Assembly: GCF_026341035.1 (NCBI RefSeq) | Contig: NZ_JAPEOQ010000002.1 | Span: 2,356,001 to 2,420,000 of the forward strand | DNA length: 64,000 bases | Reading direction: 5' to 3' | Origin: Streptomyces sp. NBC_01016 | GTDB taxonomy: Bacteria; Actinomycetota; Actinomycetes; Streptomycetales; Streptomycetaceae | Shown: one piece after another, positions 35,032-44,211 of the stretch | Numbering within the stretch: the first letter of the stretch is position 1 | How the letters are laid out: each line of letters starts with the position of its first letter | Notes under the pieces: generated by a model | Seen by the model: only the letters and a program-made list of their open reading frames with translations | Told to the model about the DNA's origin: nothing | Databases searched by the model: none | Translations under genes and position numbers: made by a program

Positions 35032-36241
35032 TGTGCGTGCCGATAATTGCGTCCATGCAGGTCAGGAAGCATGTTGGTACTCGTGGAGTACGCCGCCGAG
35101 ACGATCGTGTCGGCGAACGCGAAGCGGCTCGAGCTGTGGTGGATTGAGCGGTTCCGGCACGACTCGGAGGGGTGCGGCAGCCTGCAGTGTGCGGTGGGTG
35201 CGGTGATGGTTGTAATGCTGTTCGTACTCGCGGAGCGCTTGCCGCAGGTGGGCTTCGTTCCAGAGCAGGGTGCGGTCGAGGAGTTCACGGCGCAGGCTGC
35301 GAACCCAGCGTTCCATGATTGAGTTCATGCGTGGCGTGCGGACGGCGGTGAGCACGGTGCGCATCCCGGCCTGAGAGAGGATCTCGTCGATGACGGCGGG
35401 GTATTTTGCGTCGCGGTCGCGGATCATGAACTTGATGGCGGTGAGCTGTCCGGCGTCTTCGAGGTCCATGACCAGGTTCTTGATCGCCTGGGTGACCCAG
35501 GCGTGGGTGGGATGCGCGGTGGTGCCGAGCACACGGACGTTTCGGTGGGCGTGGTGGATGGCGGCGAGGATGTACTGACGCTGTCCGGTGAGGGTGACGG
35601 TCTCGATGAAGTCCATCGCGAGGATTGCCTCGGCCTGGGAGTGCAGGAATGTGGCCCAGGTGACGTTCGAGCGATGGGTTGAAGGATCGATGCCTTCGGT
35701 CTTGAGGATTTCCCAGACGGTGGAGGGTGCCAGTTTGATGCCGAGGAGTGTGAGTTCGCCGTGGATACGCCGGTAGCTCCAGGTGGGGTTTTTCTCGGCG
35801 AGGCGGAGTATGAGGCGGCGGACGGAAGTGACTGTGCGGGGGCGGCCGGGACGCGGGTTGCGGCTGAGATGGACGTGACGGCTATTCATGAAGTCGCGGT
35901 GCCAGCGCAGGACAGTGTCCGGGGAGACGATGAGTCGTAGCCGGCGCAGGGCGGTTCGTGGCAGCGGGGCGAGGAGAGCGGCCAGGAAGGCGCGGTCGGC
36001 CTCCTGAAAGCCGGGGCGTTGGCTGCCGAGCCGGCGTTGCAGGACGGCGAGCTGGTGACGCAGCGCGAGGATCTCGACGTCCTTGTCGTGGTCGCTCATA
36101 GGGATCAGCCGCAGGGCGGTGAAGGCGTGGGAGACGGCGATGCAGGCCAGGCGTACGAGCATGGACAGTGATCATTGCCGACCGCTGTCGTCGGCGCGAC
36201 AACAGGGCTGAACTGCACCGCCGTAATATTCGGCACCCACA
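35032..36241 (-). mobile_element. 1.2-kb TG...CA insertion sequence, copy A
   Basis: The element is 1210 bp. Its left end is at 35032 (TGTGCGTGCCGATAATTGCG) and its imperfect inverted right end finishes at 36241 (...CGGCACCCACA). It has exactly the length of copy C (45172-46381). It encodes one transposase on the - strand. Left flank ACC and right flank AGG differ, so there is no target duplication: the left flank is IS1182 sequence and the right flank is an unrelated gene fragment. This points to a deletion or recombination at this copy. Confidence 0.8.
35062..36162 (-). CDS. Integrase-core (rve) transposase, copy A
   Basis: The 366-residue single-frame transposase has a helical N-terminus (VEILALRHQLAVLQRR), a helix-turn-helix-like middle (RRIHGELTLLGIKLAPSTVW) and a retroviral-integrase-like catalytic core: Asp in LAMDFIETVTL, Asp in IRDRDAKYP and Glu in NSIMERWVRS (DDE). 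The frame is complete, so the enzyme could be active. It is about 65-75% identical by eye to the transposases at 39565-40659 and 45202-46302. The TG...CA ends and the rve core suggest the IS3/IS481-like group. Confidence 0.85.
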   Translation of the reverse strand: MLVRLACIAVSHAFTALRLIPMSDHDKDVEILALRHQLAVLQRRLGSQRPGFQEADRAFLAALLAPLPRTALRRLRLIVSPDTVLRWHRDFMNSRHVHLSRNPRPGRPRTVTSVRRLILRLAEKNPTWSYRRIHGELTLLGIKLAPSTVWEILKTEGIDPSTHRSNVTWATFLHSQAEAILAMDFIETVTLTGQRQYILAAIHHAHRNVRVLGTTAHPTHAWVTQAIKNLVMDLEDAGQLTAIKFMIRDRDAKYPAVIDEILSQAGMRTVLTAVRTPRMNSIMERWVRSLRRELLDRTLLWNEAHLRQALREYEQHYNHHRTHRTLQAAAPLRVVPEPLNPPQLEPLRVRRHDRLGGVLHEYQHAS

Positions 36242-36545
36242 AGGGCGGCGAAGCGCTCCGGCAGGCTGTTGCGGACGCGGACGTCCTTGGCGCGGTCGGC
36301 CGCGGCCAGGGCCGCCGGGAGTGCGTCGAGGGTCAGCTCGGTGCAGTAGACGGGGCTGTTCGGCTGCTGGCGCCAGGAGTCGGCCGGCGTGCCGGCGTCG
36401 TAGGGGTCGAAGCCGGTGTCGTCCACGAGCTGCATGGCTACGCGCCGCGCCTCCTCGGAGTCGCCGGCGACGGGGATGGCGATGCGGCCCGGAGTGCCTG
36501 CCGGGACACGCTTGCGAAAGTCGAGGGGCCGAATCGAGCCCGGTA
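36242..36545 (-). pseudogene. Fragment of an NADP/F420-type oxidoreductase
   Basis: On the - strand the sequence encodes GRIAIPVAGDSEEARRVAMQ, LVDDTGFDPYDAG and DSWRQQPNSPVYC, typical of the C-terminal half of coenzyme F420-dependent NADP reductase-like proteins. The Rossmann N-terminus is absent, and the 3' end is cut at 36242 by insertion sequence copy A. The next gene stops at 36548, so both ends are broken. It is a relic with no expected function. Confidence 0.65.
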
Positions 36546-36547
36546 AC

Positions 36548-38698
36548 TCAGCCGGACTCAGGCCCGTTTGACTGATTGGAGACGCTGCGCAGGACCTCCA
36601 TCACCCCCGCGTGGACCGAGGAGACGTCCGCTCCGCTCGCGTACTGCTCGGTGTATTCGTCCGGGCCGAGGGCGGCGCGGACCGCGTTCTCGCAGGTGCG
36701 TCGGTGCTCGGTCATCTCGGGGGAACCCAGGTGCGGGGTGCCGAGGATGTCCCAGGCCCGGTCGACGAGGCCGAAGAGGCGGGCCGCCAGATCGGGGTGC
36801 TGGTCGCCGGTGGCCGCGACGGCCAGGGAGTCGAGAGTGATCGCCATCCCGTAGAGGTCGTCCAGGCGCCACTTGGCCTCCAGCGACGACAGGAGCGAGG
36901 CGATCGCCTCGGCCGGACTGCCCTGGGCGATGCAGTGGTTGCCCCAGACGTAGTCCGCGTAGGAGCGGATCCAGATCTCGCCGAGGGGATCGGTCAATTC
37001 CCGCAGTCGGTCCACCCGGGCCCGCACCCCGTCGGCTTCGCCGAGCATCATGTGTGCGTAGCCCCAGGTGGGCAGGGCGGACAGCTCGATCATGGGAGGG
37101 CCGGTGCGGGCGGCCAGTTCGTGTGCGGCCGCGTACAGCGGCAGGGACTCGGCGGGCGAGCCACGCAGGGTCATCGCGGCGGCCTGGACCCACATCGCCC
37201 CGGCCAGGGCGGGCTTGTCGTCGTACTTCTCGGCGAGGATCCGGGCCTCCGCCGCCCGGCGGGCCGTGGTGTCCAAGTCGCCCTGGCCCAGCGCGACATA
37301 ACCGCACGACCACAGGGTCCGCGCCGCGGCGCGCGGACGGTCGGGCGCGAGGGCGAGTGCCGCCTCGCTGTAGTACCGTCCCTCGCGCAGATGGCCGCAG
37401 CCGAACCAGAAGTAGAGCAGGTCGCTCGCCATCTCCAGGGCCGCGTCCCGGTCCGTGCGCAGACAGGTGTCGAGGGCGGCGCGCAGATTGGGCAGTTCGG
37501 TGCGGGTGTCGGCGTGCCACCGCGCCTGGTCGGGCCCGATCCACGCCTGGTCGCCGCGTTGAGCGAAGTCGCGGTAGTAGTCGCGGTGGCGCAGCCGCAC
37601 CGGGTCCGACTCGCTGACCCGTTCGAGCCATTCGGCGCCGTACTCGCGCACGGTGTCGAGCAGCCGGTAGCGGGGCTCCGCCTCGCTGTCCTCGGCCAGG
37701 ACGACGGACTTGGCGAGCAGCCCGTCCAGGACCTCGGTGAGATCGCAGTCGGCGAGGGGTTCCGAGCTGCACACGAAGTCGACGGCCTTGCGGTCGAAGC
37801 TGCTGGGGAAGACGGAGAGCCGGGCCCACAGCAGCCGCTCCCGCGGGGTGCACCACTCGTGGCTCCAGCCGACGGTGGTGCGCAGCGCGCTGTGCCGTGC
37901 GGGCCGCCGCAGCGGTGTGGCGCCCGGCAGCCTGTCTTCGGCGCCCAACTCGGCCGCCGGGTCCGGCGGTTCGGCCCCCGCGTTCGCCGACAGGACGGCC
38001 ATCCGCCGGCCAAGGCGGTGCACGAGATAGTTGACGGACGTGGCGCGCAGCAGTCCCGAGGCGAGCTCGATGGCGAGTGGCACCCCGTCCAACAGGGTGC
38101 ACAGCCGGGCGAGTTCCTCCGGGGCCACCTGGCCGGGCGGCTCCTCGTCGGGCCAGGCACGGACGCGCAGTAGATCGAGAGCCTCGCCCTCGGGCCCGGT
38201 GTCCATGGGGCCGACGTCGACACGACGCTCGTACGGGATGTCGAGGGCCTGCCTGCTGGTGGCCAGGATGCACAGTCCCGGCGCCTCGGCGAGCAGGGTT
38301 CTGGCGAGCCGGGCGCACGCCTCGACCAGGTGCTCGCAGGTGTCCAGAACGAGCAGCAGCTCGCGGTCGCGCAGATACTCCGTGAGGACGTCGATCAGTG
38401 GCTGATTCGTCTGGTCGGCGACGCCCAGGACGCCCGCGAGCGTGTGCTCGAGGAGGTCGGGGGAGAGGACGGGGGACAGTTCGACGAGCCAGGCGCCGTG
38501 GCCGAAACGGGGAGCGGTCCTGGCGGCGGCCCGCAGGGCGATGCGGGTCTTGCCGATGCCTCCGGGCCCGGTCAGGGTGACGAGCCGTGAGCTGCCGAGC
38601 GCGTCGAGCACTTCACCCAACTGCCTTGCCCTGCCGATGAACTGGGTGGTCTCGATCGGCAGATTGCCGTACTTCGGCCTGTCGCTGTGCGTGGCCAT
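36548..38698 (-). CDS. NB-ARC/AAA ATPase (LuxR/AfsR-type regulator lacking a DNA-binding domain)
   Basis: The start is ATG 38698, preceded by GGGAGGGG, giving 716 residues. The Walker A LTGPGGIGKTRIAL lies at about 43-56, Walker B is LLLVLDTCEHLVEA, and the sensor is ILATSRQAL. TPR-like helices fill the C-terminal half (RRAAEARILAEKYDD, LAARLFGLVDRAW). Relatives normally carry a LuxR helix-turn-helix at the C-terminus or a SARP domain at the N-terminus; here neither is present, and the tail ends SNQSNGPESG. It may act as a STAND-type ATPase without DNA binding, or it may have lost its end next to the broken gene at 36242-36545. Confidence 0.8.
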   Translation of the reverse strand: MATHSDRPKYGNLPIETTQFIGRARQLGEVLDALGSSRLVTLTGPGGIGKTRIALRAAARTAPRFGHGAWLVELSPVLSPDLLEHTLAGVLGVADQTNQPLIDVLTEYLRDRELLLVLDTCEHLVEACARLARTLLAEAPGLCILATSRQALDIPYERRVDVGPMDTGPEGEALDLLRVRAWPDEEPPGQVAPEELARLCTLLDGVPLAIELASGLLRATSVNYLVHRLGRRMAVLSANAGAEPPDPAAELGAEDRLPGATPLRRPARHSALRTTVGWSHEWCTPRERLLWARLSVFPSSFDRKAVDFVCSSEPLADCDLTEVLDGLLAKSVVLAEDSEAEPRYRLLDTVREYGAEWLERVSESDPVRLRHRDYYRDFAQRGDQAWIGPDQARWHADTRTELPNLRAALDTCLRTDRDAALEMASDLLYFWFGCGHLREGRYYSEAALALAPDRPRAAARTLWSCGYVALGQGDLDTTARRAAEARILAEKYDDKPALAGAMWVQAAAMTLRGSPAESLPLYAAAHELAARTGPPMIELSALPTWGYAHMMLGEADGVRARVDRLRELTDPLGEIWIRSYADYVWGNHCIAQGSPAEAIASLLSSLEAKWRLDDLYGMAITLDSLAVAATGDQHPDLAARLFGLVDRAWDILGTPHLGSPEMTEHRRTCENAVRAALGPDEYTEQYASGADVSSVHAGVMEVLRSVSNQSNGPESG

Positions 38699-39204
38699 CA
38701 CGCGAACCCACCCCTCCCAGCGGGACACCAAAGGAGCCACTGGTGCACCGCTTTCCAGACACGGAGCGTTGCACACCCGGCCACCCCCTGCCACCCGAAC
38801 GGAGGACAGAGGGTAATGGCCCAGGTCCGGCGCGGCCGTGTTCCCGCCCCCGCGGCGCGAGCCGGATCCGTATGGCGCGCAGGCGCGTTGACGCCGGACG
38901 GGCTCGGCGTGTGCCGTCCGGCACGGCATCCGCAGCGTTCCAGGCGCTGCGCATCGCGCTGACCATGCCCGCCGACGCCCCGGCCTGGTACTACGAAGGC
39001 ATCGTCACGCCGACCCCGGCCGCCGACGCCCAGGGGTAGCGGCTGCGGGTGCCGGTCGGGCTGCGGGGCGCGGGGGGTGGGGGCCCGGCGTTCCACCGCC
39101 CTGCGGTCGCACTCTCGACGGCGGAATCAACGGCTTCGCGATCTCCCACAGGCCACCAGGAACTTTCCAACTTCACTTATCCTTGCCCGTGTTGAGGTAC
39201 TACT
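38699..39204. other. Gene-free stretch with degenerate coding traces
   Basis: About 500 GC-rich bases hold no gene I can support. A + strand frame ending near 39039 (ADAPAWYYEGIVTPTPAAD) may be the tail of a lost gene. The promoter of the NB-ARC gene should lie at its left edge. Transposon debris begins at about 39205. Confidence 0.4.
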
Positions 39205-39470
39205 CCGCCTCACCACATACAGCGGGTGGTGCCGCCGGCGCCGGTTCGCCAGCAGGGTGGAGGCCACCGTCGACGAGGTGACCGAGAGGTGCTGGCCGCG
39301 ATCATCTTCGTGGCCACCTCGGGCTGCACGTGGAATCAACTACCGCCCGGCTTCGGACTGTCGGGGTGACTGCCTTCCGTCGTTTCACCGAGTGGACCGA
39401 GGCCGGGTATGGGCCAAACTCCACCAGAGGCTCTGTTCTTATGCACGGCCACGGCAGAATCACCCGACCC
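39205..39470 (+). pseudogene. N-terminal fragment of an IS5 (IS427-like) transposase, frameshifted
   Basis: The + strand encodes, in shifting frames, IIFVATSGCTWNQLPPGFG, VTAFRRFTEWTEAG and VWAKLHQRL, the conserved start of IS5/IS427-type transposases (relatives read VTSGCAWRQLPPSFG..TAHRRFTEWTRAGVWAKLH). At least two frame changes are needed to join them. It is cut at 39475 by the end of another insertion sequence. Confidence 0.72.
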
Positions 39471-39474
39471 GAGC

Positions 39475-39534
39475 TGTGCGTGCCGATAATTGCGCCCTTG
39501 CAGGTCAGGAAGCATGTTGGTACTCGTGTAGCAC
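39475..39534 (-). mobile_element. Solo 60-bp end of a copy-A-type insertion sequence
   Basis: The sequence starts TGTGCGTGCCGATAATTGCG and stays nearly identical to the left end of copy A (35032 onward) for about 55 bases, including the codons for the transposase C-terminus. It then stops where copy B begins at 39535. The rest of that element is gone. Confidence 0.75.
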
Positions 39535-40727
39535 TGCGCCTGCCGAAAATTCCATCCGCGCAGCTCAAGAGGCATGCTGGTACTCGTGCAGGATTCCGCC
39601 GAGGCGGTCTCTCCGGCGTACCTTCAGCCGGGTGGTCTGTGTGTGAATGAGGGGTTCGGGGACGGCGTGCAGCGGTGCTGCCTGCTGTAGCGCTTGGTGG
39701 GGCCGGTGAAGGTTGTAGTGCAGCTCGAACTGGCGAAGTGCGTGGCGCAGATGGCGCTCGTTCCAGATGAGGGTGCGGTCCAGGAGTTCGTGGCGGCAGG
39801 TCTGGACCCAGCGTTCCATGATGGCGTTCATGCGCGGGATCCGGACGCCGGTGTGCACGACCTCGATGCCGGCGGTGCGCAGGATTTCGTCGAAGTGGGC
39901 GGGGTGCTTCGCGTCCCGGTCCCGGATCAGGTACGCGTGGGTGGCCTGTGCGTCAGTGAGGTCCATGGCCAGGTTGCGGGCGGCTTGGCTGACCCAGGCC
40001 GCGGTGGGGTGTGCGGTAGTGCCGAGGATCCGGACGCGGCGAGTGGCGTGTTCGATGACGGCGAGGATGTACTGACGCTGCCCGGTCAGGGTGACGGTCT
40101 CAAGGAAGTCGCAGGCCATGAGGGCATCGGCCTGGGAGCGCAGGAAGTTGGCCCAGGTGGTGGCGGCCCGGTCGGGTGCGGGGTCGATGCCCTCGGACTT
40201 GAGGATTTCCCAGACGGTGGAGGCGGCGACCTTGATGCCGAGGGTGGCGAGTTCGCCGTGCACCCTGCGGTAGCCCCATGAGGGATTCTCACGGGCCAGA
40301 GGTAGGACCAGTCTGCGGATGGAGTGGACCGTGGGCGGTCGGCCCGGCTTCTTGGGCCGGCAGGTGCGGGTGTGGCGCCGCTTCATCAGGTCGCTATGCC
40401 GGCGCAGCACGGTGTCAGGCCGGATCAGTAGGCGTAGTCGGCGCAGGACCTTGCGGGGTAATGGCACCAGCAGAGCGGCAAGGAACACCCGGTCTTCCGG
40501 AGCAAGCTTCACCCGGTCCGCGCCGAGTTGTCGCTCAAGGACGGTGAGCTGGTGGCGCAGGGCGAGGATCTCCGTGACCTTGTCGCGGTCGCTCACCGGC
40601 AGCAACCGCAGCGCGCCGAACAGGTTGGTGATGGTCAAGTAGACAAGACGCAGCAGCACAAGTGTTCATCCTGCCGCACCGCCGGGCAAGCTTCTGAGCT
40701 GCATGGACGACCTTTTCGGCAGGCGCA
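39535..40727 (-). mobile_element. 1.2-kb TG...CA insertion sequence, copy B
   Basis: The element is 1193 bp with imperfect inverted ends at 39535-39557 (TGCGCCTGCCGAAAATTCC) and 40705-40727. It encodes one transposase on the - strand. Left flank CAC and right flank GAG do not match, so there is no target duplication. It is squeezed between a solo IS end and the C-terminus of an IS5-type transposase, which suggests repeated insertion and deletion at one spot. Confidence 0.8.
39565..40659 (-). CDS. Integrase-core (rve) transposase, copy B
   Basis: The 364-residue transposase is homologous to copies A and C but is the most diverged. Catalytic residues are visible: Asp in MACDFLETVTL, Asp in IRDRDAKHP, Glu in NAIMERWVQT. 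The frame is intact with no internal stop. The C-terminus (RDRLGGILHEYQHAS) is shared with copy A. Confidence 0.84.
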   Translation of the reverse strand: MLLRLVYLTITNLFGALRLLPVSDRDKVTEILALRHQLTVLERQLGADRVKLAPEDRVFLAALLVPLPRKVLRRLRLLIRPDTVLRRHSDLMKRRHTRTCRPKKPGRPPTVHSIRRLVLPLARENPSWGYRRVHGELATLGIKVAASTVWEILKSEGIDPAPDRAATTWANFLRSQADALMACDFLETVTLTGQRQYILAVIEHATRRVRILGTTAHPTAAWVSQAARNLAMDLTDAQATHAYLIRDRDAKHPAHFDEILRTAGIEVVHTGVRIPRMNAIMERWVQTCRHELLDRTLIWNERHLRHALRQFELHYNLHRPHQALQQAAPLHAVPEPLIHTQTTRLKVRRRDRLGGILHEYQHAS

Positions 40728-41070
40728 GAGGCGGCGGGCCATCAGGTCGGCCATGGCGAGGTGGATCATGGCTTCGGATCGGTGCGGGTGGGTCTCGTAG
40801 TCACGTGCGAGGCGGCGTTGGAGCATCAGCGAGCCGTAGGTCCGCTCGACGGTCCAGCGTTTCGGGATCGGTGTGAACCCCTTGGTCCCGGGCTTGCGTT
40901 GGACGATTTCGAGGTCGATGCCGAGGGTGGCGGCGTGCTCGATGAAGTGTTTGGCGGTAGCCGCCGTCGACCCAGGCCTTGCGCAGGCCGGGATGGTCGG
41001 CGGCGGCTTGCGCCAGCAAGGTGCGGCCGACGGTCGAGTCCTGCACGCTCGCCGCGGTGACCAGGACCGC
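40728..41070 (-). pseudogene. C-terminal part of an IS5-family transposase, frameshifted
   Basis: The - strand encodes LLAVLVTAASVQDSTVGRT, then DHPGLRKAWVDGGYR. After a frame change come GIDLEIVQRKPGTKGFTPIP and MLQRRLARDYETHPHRSEAM, followed by IHLAMADLMARRL. This is the end of an IS5-type transposase. The N-terminus is missing, and the C-terminus is cut by insertion copy B at 40727. It matches the remnant at 28150-28325. Confidence 0.78.
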
Positions 41071-41173
41071 CAGCAGCGTACTCACCTGCGTCTTCCTCCG
41101 GTACGTTCACTCTGAGTGCACCCGGGCCGACGCGGCGTTGGTCGGGGTTGGATCGGAACACGGGGGAGCTGCT

Positions 41174-44100
41174 GTGGACTTCGGGGTGTTGGGTCCGATG
41201 AGCGTGCGGTGTGCGGGGGTGCCGCTGGAACTCGGGACGCCGAAGGCGAGGGTGCTGCTGGCGGTTCTGCTGGGCAGGCCGGGCCGGCCGGTCGCGAGTG
41301 ACACGCTCGCGGAGGCGCTCTGGGGCGAGACGCCACCGAAGAGTGCCGCCAAAAACGTGCAGACCTATGTGTCCCGGCTGCGGCGGTGCCTGGGGGAGCC
41401 GGAGCGCATCACCAGACAAGGGTCGGGGTATTTGCTGCGGACCGGCCGCGACGAGTTGGACGCGGCGCGCTTCGAGGATCTGGTCGGGGCGGCCCGCGCG
41501 GCGGCGGACGGTGATCCTGACCGTGCGCACCAGCTCTTCGACGAGGCGCTGGGGCTGTGGCGGGGGCCCGCGTTCGCCGGGTTCGCCGACGTCCTGGGGC
41601 TGGCCCCGGAGGCCGCCCGCCTCGATGAGCTGCGGCTGGGCGTGCTGGAGGAGCGGATCGACGTCGGGATGCGGCTCGGCCGACACCGTGAACTGCTGGG
41701 CGAGTTGACCGCTCTGACCATGAGGCATCCCCTGCGCGAGCGCCTGTGGGGGCAGCTCATGCTGGCGCTGTACCGCTGCGGGCGGCGGGCGGACGCGCTC
41801 GAGACCTATCTTCAGGTCCGCTCCGTGCTGTCCGAGGAGGCCGGTCTTGAGCCGGGTCGGTCGCTGCAGGACCTGCATCGGACCATCCTCGGCAACGAGC
41901 AGATGCCGACGTCGGAGTCGGGCCCCGCCCCGGTATCACCGGAGGCACAGCTCCTGGCCGCCGTGCGGGAACGCCGCACCACGGACAGCGCCAGGATGCT
42001 GCCGCCGGCGCTCGCGGATTTCAGCGGCCAACACGCAGAGCTGGAACAGATCGAAAGGGCGCTCCGCAACGACCGGGCCGCCCACGCGCCAGCCGCCGTG
42101 GTGGCCGTGTCGGGGCCGGGTGGTATCGGCAAGACGGCCCTCGCGGTGCAGGCCGCGCACCGCCTCAGATCCGCCTACCCAGATGGGCAGTTGTTCGCGG
42201 TACTGGACGGTGTGCGCAGCCAGCCGGCCGACCCGGCGGCAATCCTCGGCCGTTTCCTGCGCGCACTGGGGGTTCCCGCCACCGCGGTGCCGGACGACGC
42301 GGACGAGCGTACGAGCCTGTACCGGGGCATTCTCGCGGAACGCCGGGTCCTGGTGGTCGTGGACGACGCCCTCGACGAGGCACAGCTTGCCCCTCTGATG
42401 CCGGCCGGCGGCACCTGCGGGGTGATCGTCACCGGCCGGGTGCGACTGGGCGGGCTCGGTGGCGCCCACCGCATCGAACTCCGAGTGATGTCCGAAGGCG
42501 ACAGTCTGGCCATGCTGCGCGCCGGCACCGCGGACCGGCTGGACTCGGCGAGCCGGGAGGAACTGTCCGATCTGGTCCGGCTGTGCGCGCGGTTGCCGCT
42601 CGCCCTTCGGATCGTCGGCGCGCTGCTGTTGTCCCGGCCGCACTGGGGCCCGGCGGATCTGGTGTCACGGCTGGCCGACGCACAGCGTCGGCTCGATATG
42701 CTCCGCTACCGCGATCTCGAGGTGCGGACCAGTTTCGGGCTGAGCTACGAAGGGCTCCGGCCGGAGGCGCGGAGACTGTTCCGGCTCCTCGGCCTCCTGG
42801 AGGCGCCCGATTTTCCGCTTTGGGCGGCGGCCGCGGCGGTCGACGGCGAACTGCTTCCCACTCAAGACCTCCTGGACGAGCTGATCGACGTCCACCTGCT
42901 CGAGGTCACCGGAACACCGAACGGCCAGGCACGGTACGGATTCCACGACCTGATCCGCGTCTACGCGAGGGAATGTGCCGAGGCCGAGGAGGAGGCGACG
43001 GCACGCGACGAGTCCGTCGTCCGTGTTCTCGGCGCCCTGCTGGCCTTCACGGACTTCACGGACCGTGAACACATGGGACAGAACATGTTCCGGCGGGAGG
43101 CGCCTCGCTGGCGGCCGGAGCGGGTCGAGGCCGCCCTGCCCCGCGCGGTGGTGCCGATGCGGCTGTTGGACCTCGAGCGCGTCTCTCTGGTGACAGGTGT
43201 CCGGCAGGCCGCGGCCCTGGGCAGGGACGAGCTCTGCTGGGAGCTGGCCGTGGGCGGACACGCATTGTTCGAGGTGGAGCGCTATTTCGACGAGTGGCAG
43301 GAATGCTACGACACGGCCATGCGGCAGGCGGACATCGCCGGAAACGTGCGGGGCCGAGCACGCCTGCTCGTCTCCATGGCCGGGCTGCTCTACACCCGAC
43401 GCTGGTACGGCCCGGCGGAGAAGTCCAACTCCGAGGCCATGATCCTGTTCGAGCAGATCGGGGACCATCAGGGGTATCTGGAGGCGCTGAGCAACGCGCC
43501 GTTCTTCCTCGTGCCCAACGGGCGTCTGGCCGAGGCCATCGCGACGGGCAGAGAGGCCTACGAGCGACTCACGGCCGGCGGCCAGGCCGCAGCGGCGCTG
43601 CACGCGTACTCGCAGGTCGGCCTCGCACACCTCCAGGCCGGCCGACCCCAGGCCGCGGCGGAGGTGCTCGCAGAGATCATCGACGAGGCGCGCAAGCACC
43701 GCATCCTGACCTTGGTCGCACGGGACACCTATTGGCTCTGCCAGACCCAGCTCGCGCTCGGCCGACTGGCGGAAGCGGCAGCCGCGGTCAGCGAACTGAG
43801 CAGACACATGCGGGACTTCGGCGCATCCGGCCCCTTCTACCTGGCTCACGCCCGGGGCTGCGTCCAGCTGGCCTGTGGTGAGTACGCCGACGCGCGCCGC
43901 CACCTCACCGAGGCCGTCGAGGTGGCGCGCGCGCTCGATGACCCGATGTTCGAGACCCGGAGCCTCATCGACCTGCTCGACCCGCGCCTGTATGACGGCC
44001 ATGAGGCGCGGGCCGCGATCGGCCAGGGAGAGCACGCGGTGGAGGTGGCCCGCCGTATCGACTACCCATATCTGCTCGCCGGCGCGCTGGAACAGCTCGC

Positions 44101-44185
44101 CGGGCTGCACGCCTTGGCGGGCGACGGCACTGGTGCGGCGAACCTGGCCGCGGAGGCAGCCACCGTACGGGCGGACATCCGCTGA
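41174..44185 (+). CDS. AfsR-like SARP transcriptional regulator
   Basis: The GTG at 41174 is chosen because GGGGGAG at 41162-41168 precedes it by 5 bases; this gives 1003 residues, close to AfsR. Domains in order: winged-helix DNA-binding domain (VDFGVLGPMSVRCAG to about 95), bacterial transcriptional activation domain (about 100-250), NB-ARC ATPase (Walker A SGPGGIGKTALAV, about 312; Walker B VLVVVDDALDEAQ), then TPR-like repeats. SARPs activate genes by binding direct heptamer repeats next to a -10 box; such an arrangement is found just downstream at 44212-44256. In AfsR-type proteins ATP binding and phosphorylation modulate DNA binding. The regulated function here is unknown. Confidence 0.9.
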   Translation: MDFGVLGPMSVRCAGVPLELGTPKARVLLAVLLGRPGRPVASDTLAEALWGETPPKSAAKNVQTYVSRLRRCLGEPERITRQGSGYLLRTGRDELDAARFEDLVGAARAAADGDPDRAHQLFDEALGLWRGPAFAGFADVLGLAPEAARLDELRLGVLEERIDVGMRLGRHRELLGELTALTMRHPLRERLWGQLMLALYRCGRRADALETYLQVRSVLSEEAGLEPGRSLQDLHRTILGNEQMPTSESGPAPVSPEAQLLAAVRERRTTDSARMLPPALADFSGQHAELEQIERALRNDRAAHAPAAVVAVSGPGGIGKTALAVQAAHRLRSAYPDGQLFAVLDGVRSQPADPAAILGRFLRALGVPATAVPDDADERTSLYRGILAERRVLVVVDDALDEAQLAPLMPAGGTCGVIVTGRVRLGGLGGAHRIELRVMSEGDSLAMLRAGTADRLDSASREELSDLVRLCARLPLALRIVGALLLSRPHWGPADLVSRLADAQRRLDMLRYRDLEVRTSFGLSYEGLRPEARRLFRLLGLLEAPDFPLWAAAAAVDGELLPTQDLLDELIDVHLLEVTGTPNGQARYGFHDLIRVYARECAEAEEEATARDESVVRVLGALLAFTDFTDREHMGQNMFRREAPRWRPERVEAALPRAVVPMRLLDLERVSLVTGVRQAAALGRDELCWELAVGGHALFEVERYFDEWQECYDTAMRQADIAGNVRGRARLLVSMAGLLYTRRWYGPAEKSNSEAMILFEQIGDHQGYLEALSNAPFFLVPNGRLAEAIATGREAYERLTAGGQAAAALHAYSQVGLAHLQAGRPQAAAEVLAEIIDEARKHRILTLVARDTYWLCQTQLALGRLAEAAAAVSELSRHMRDFGASGPFYLAHARGCVQLACGEYADARRHLTEAVEVARALDDPMFETRSLIDLLDPRLYDGHEARAAIGQGEHAVEVARRIDYPYLLAGALEQLAGLHALAGDGTGAANLAAEAATVRADIR

Positions 44186-44211
44186 GCGAACGTGTGAGCT
44201 GTCGGTCGCGT

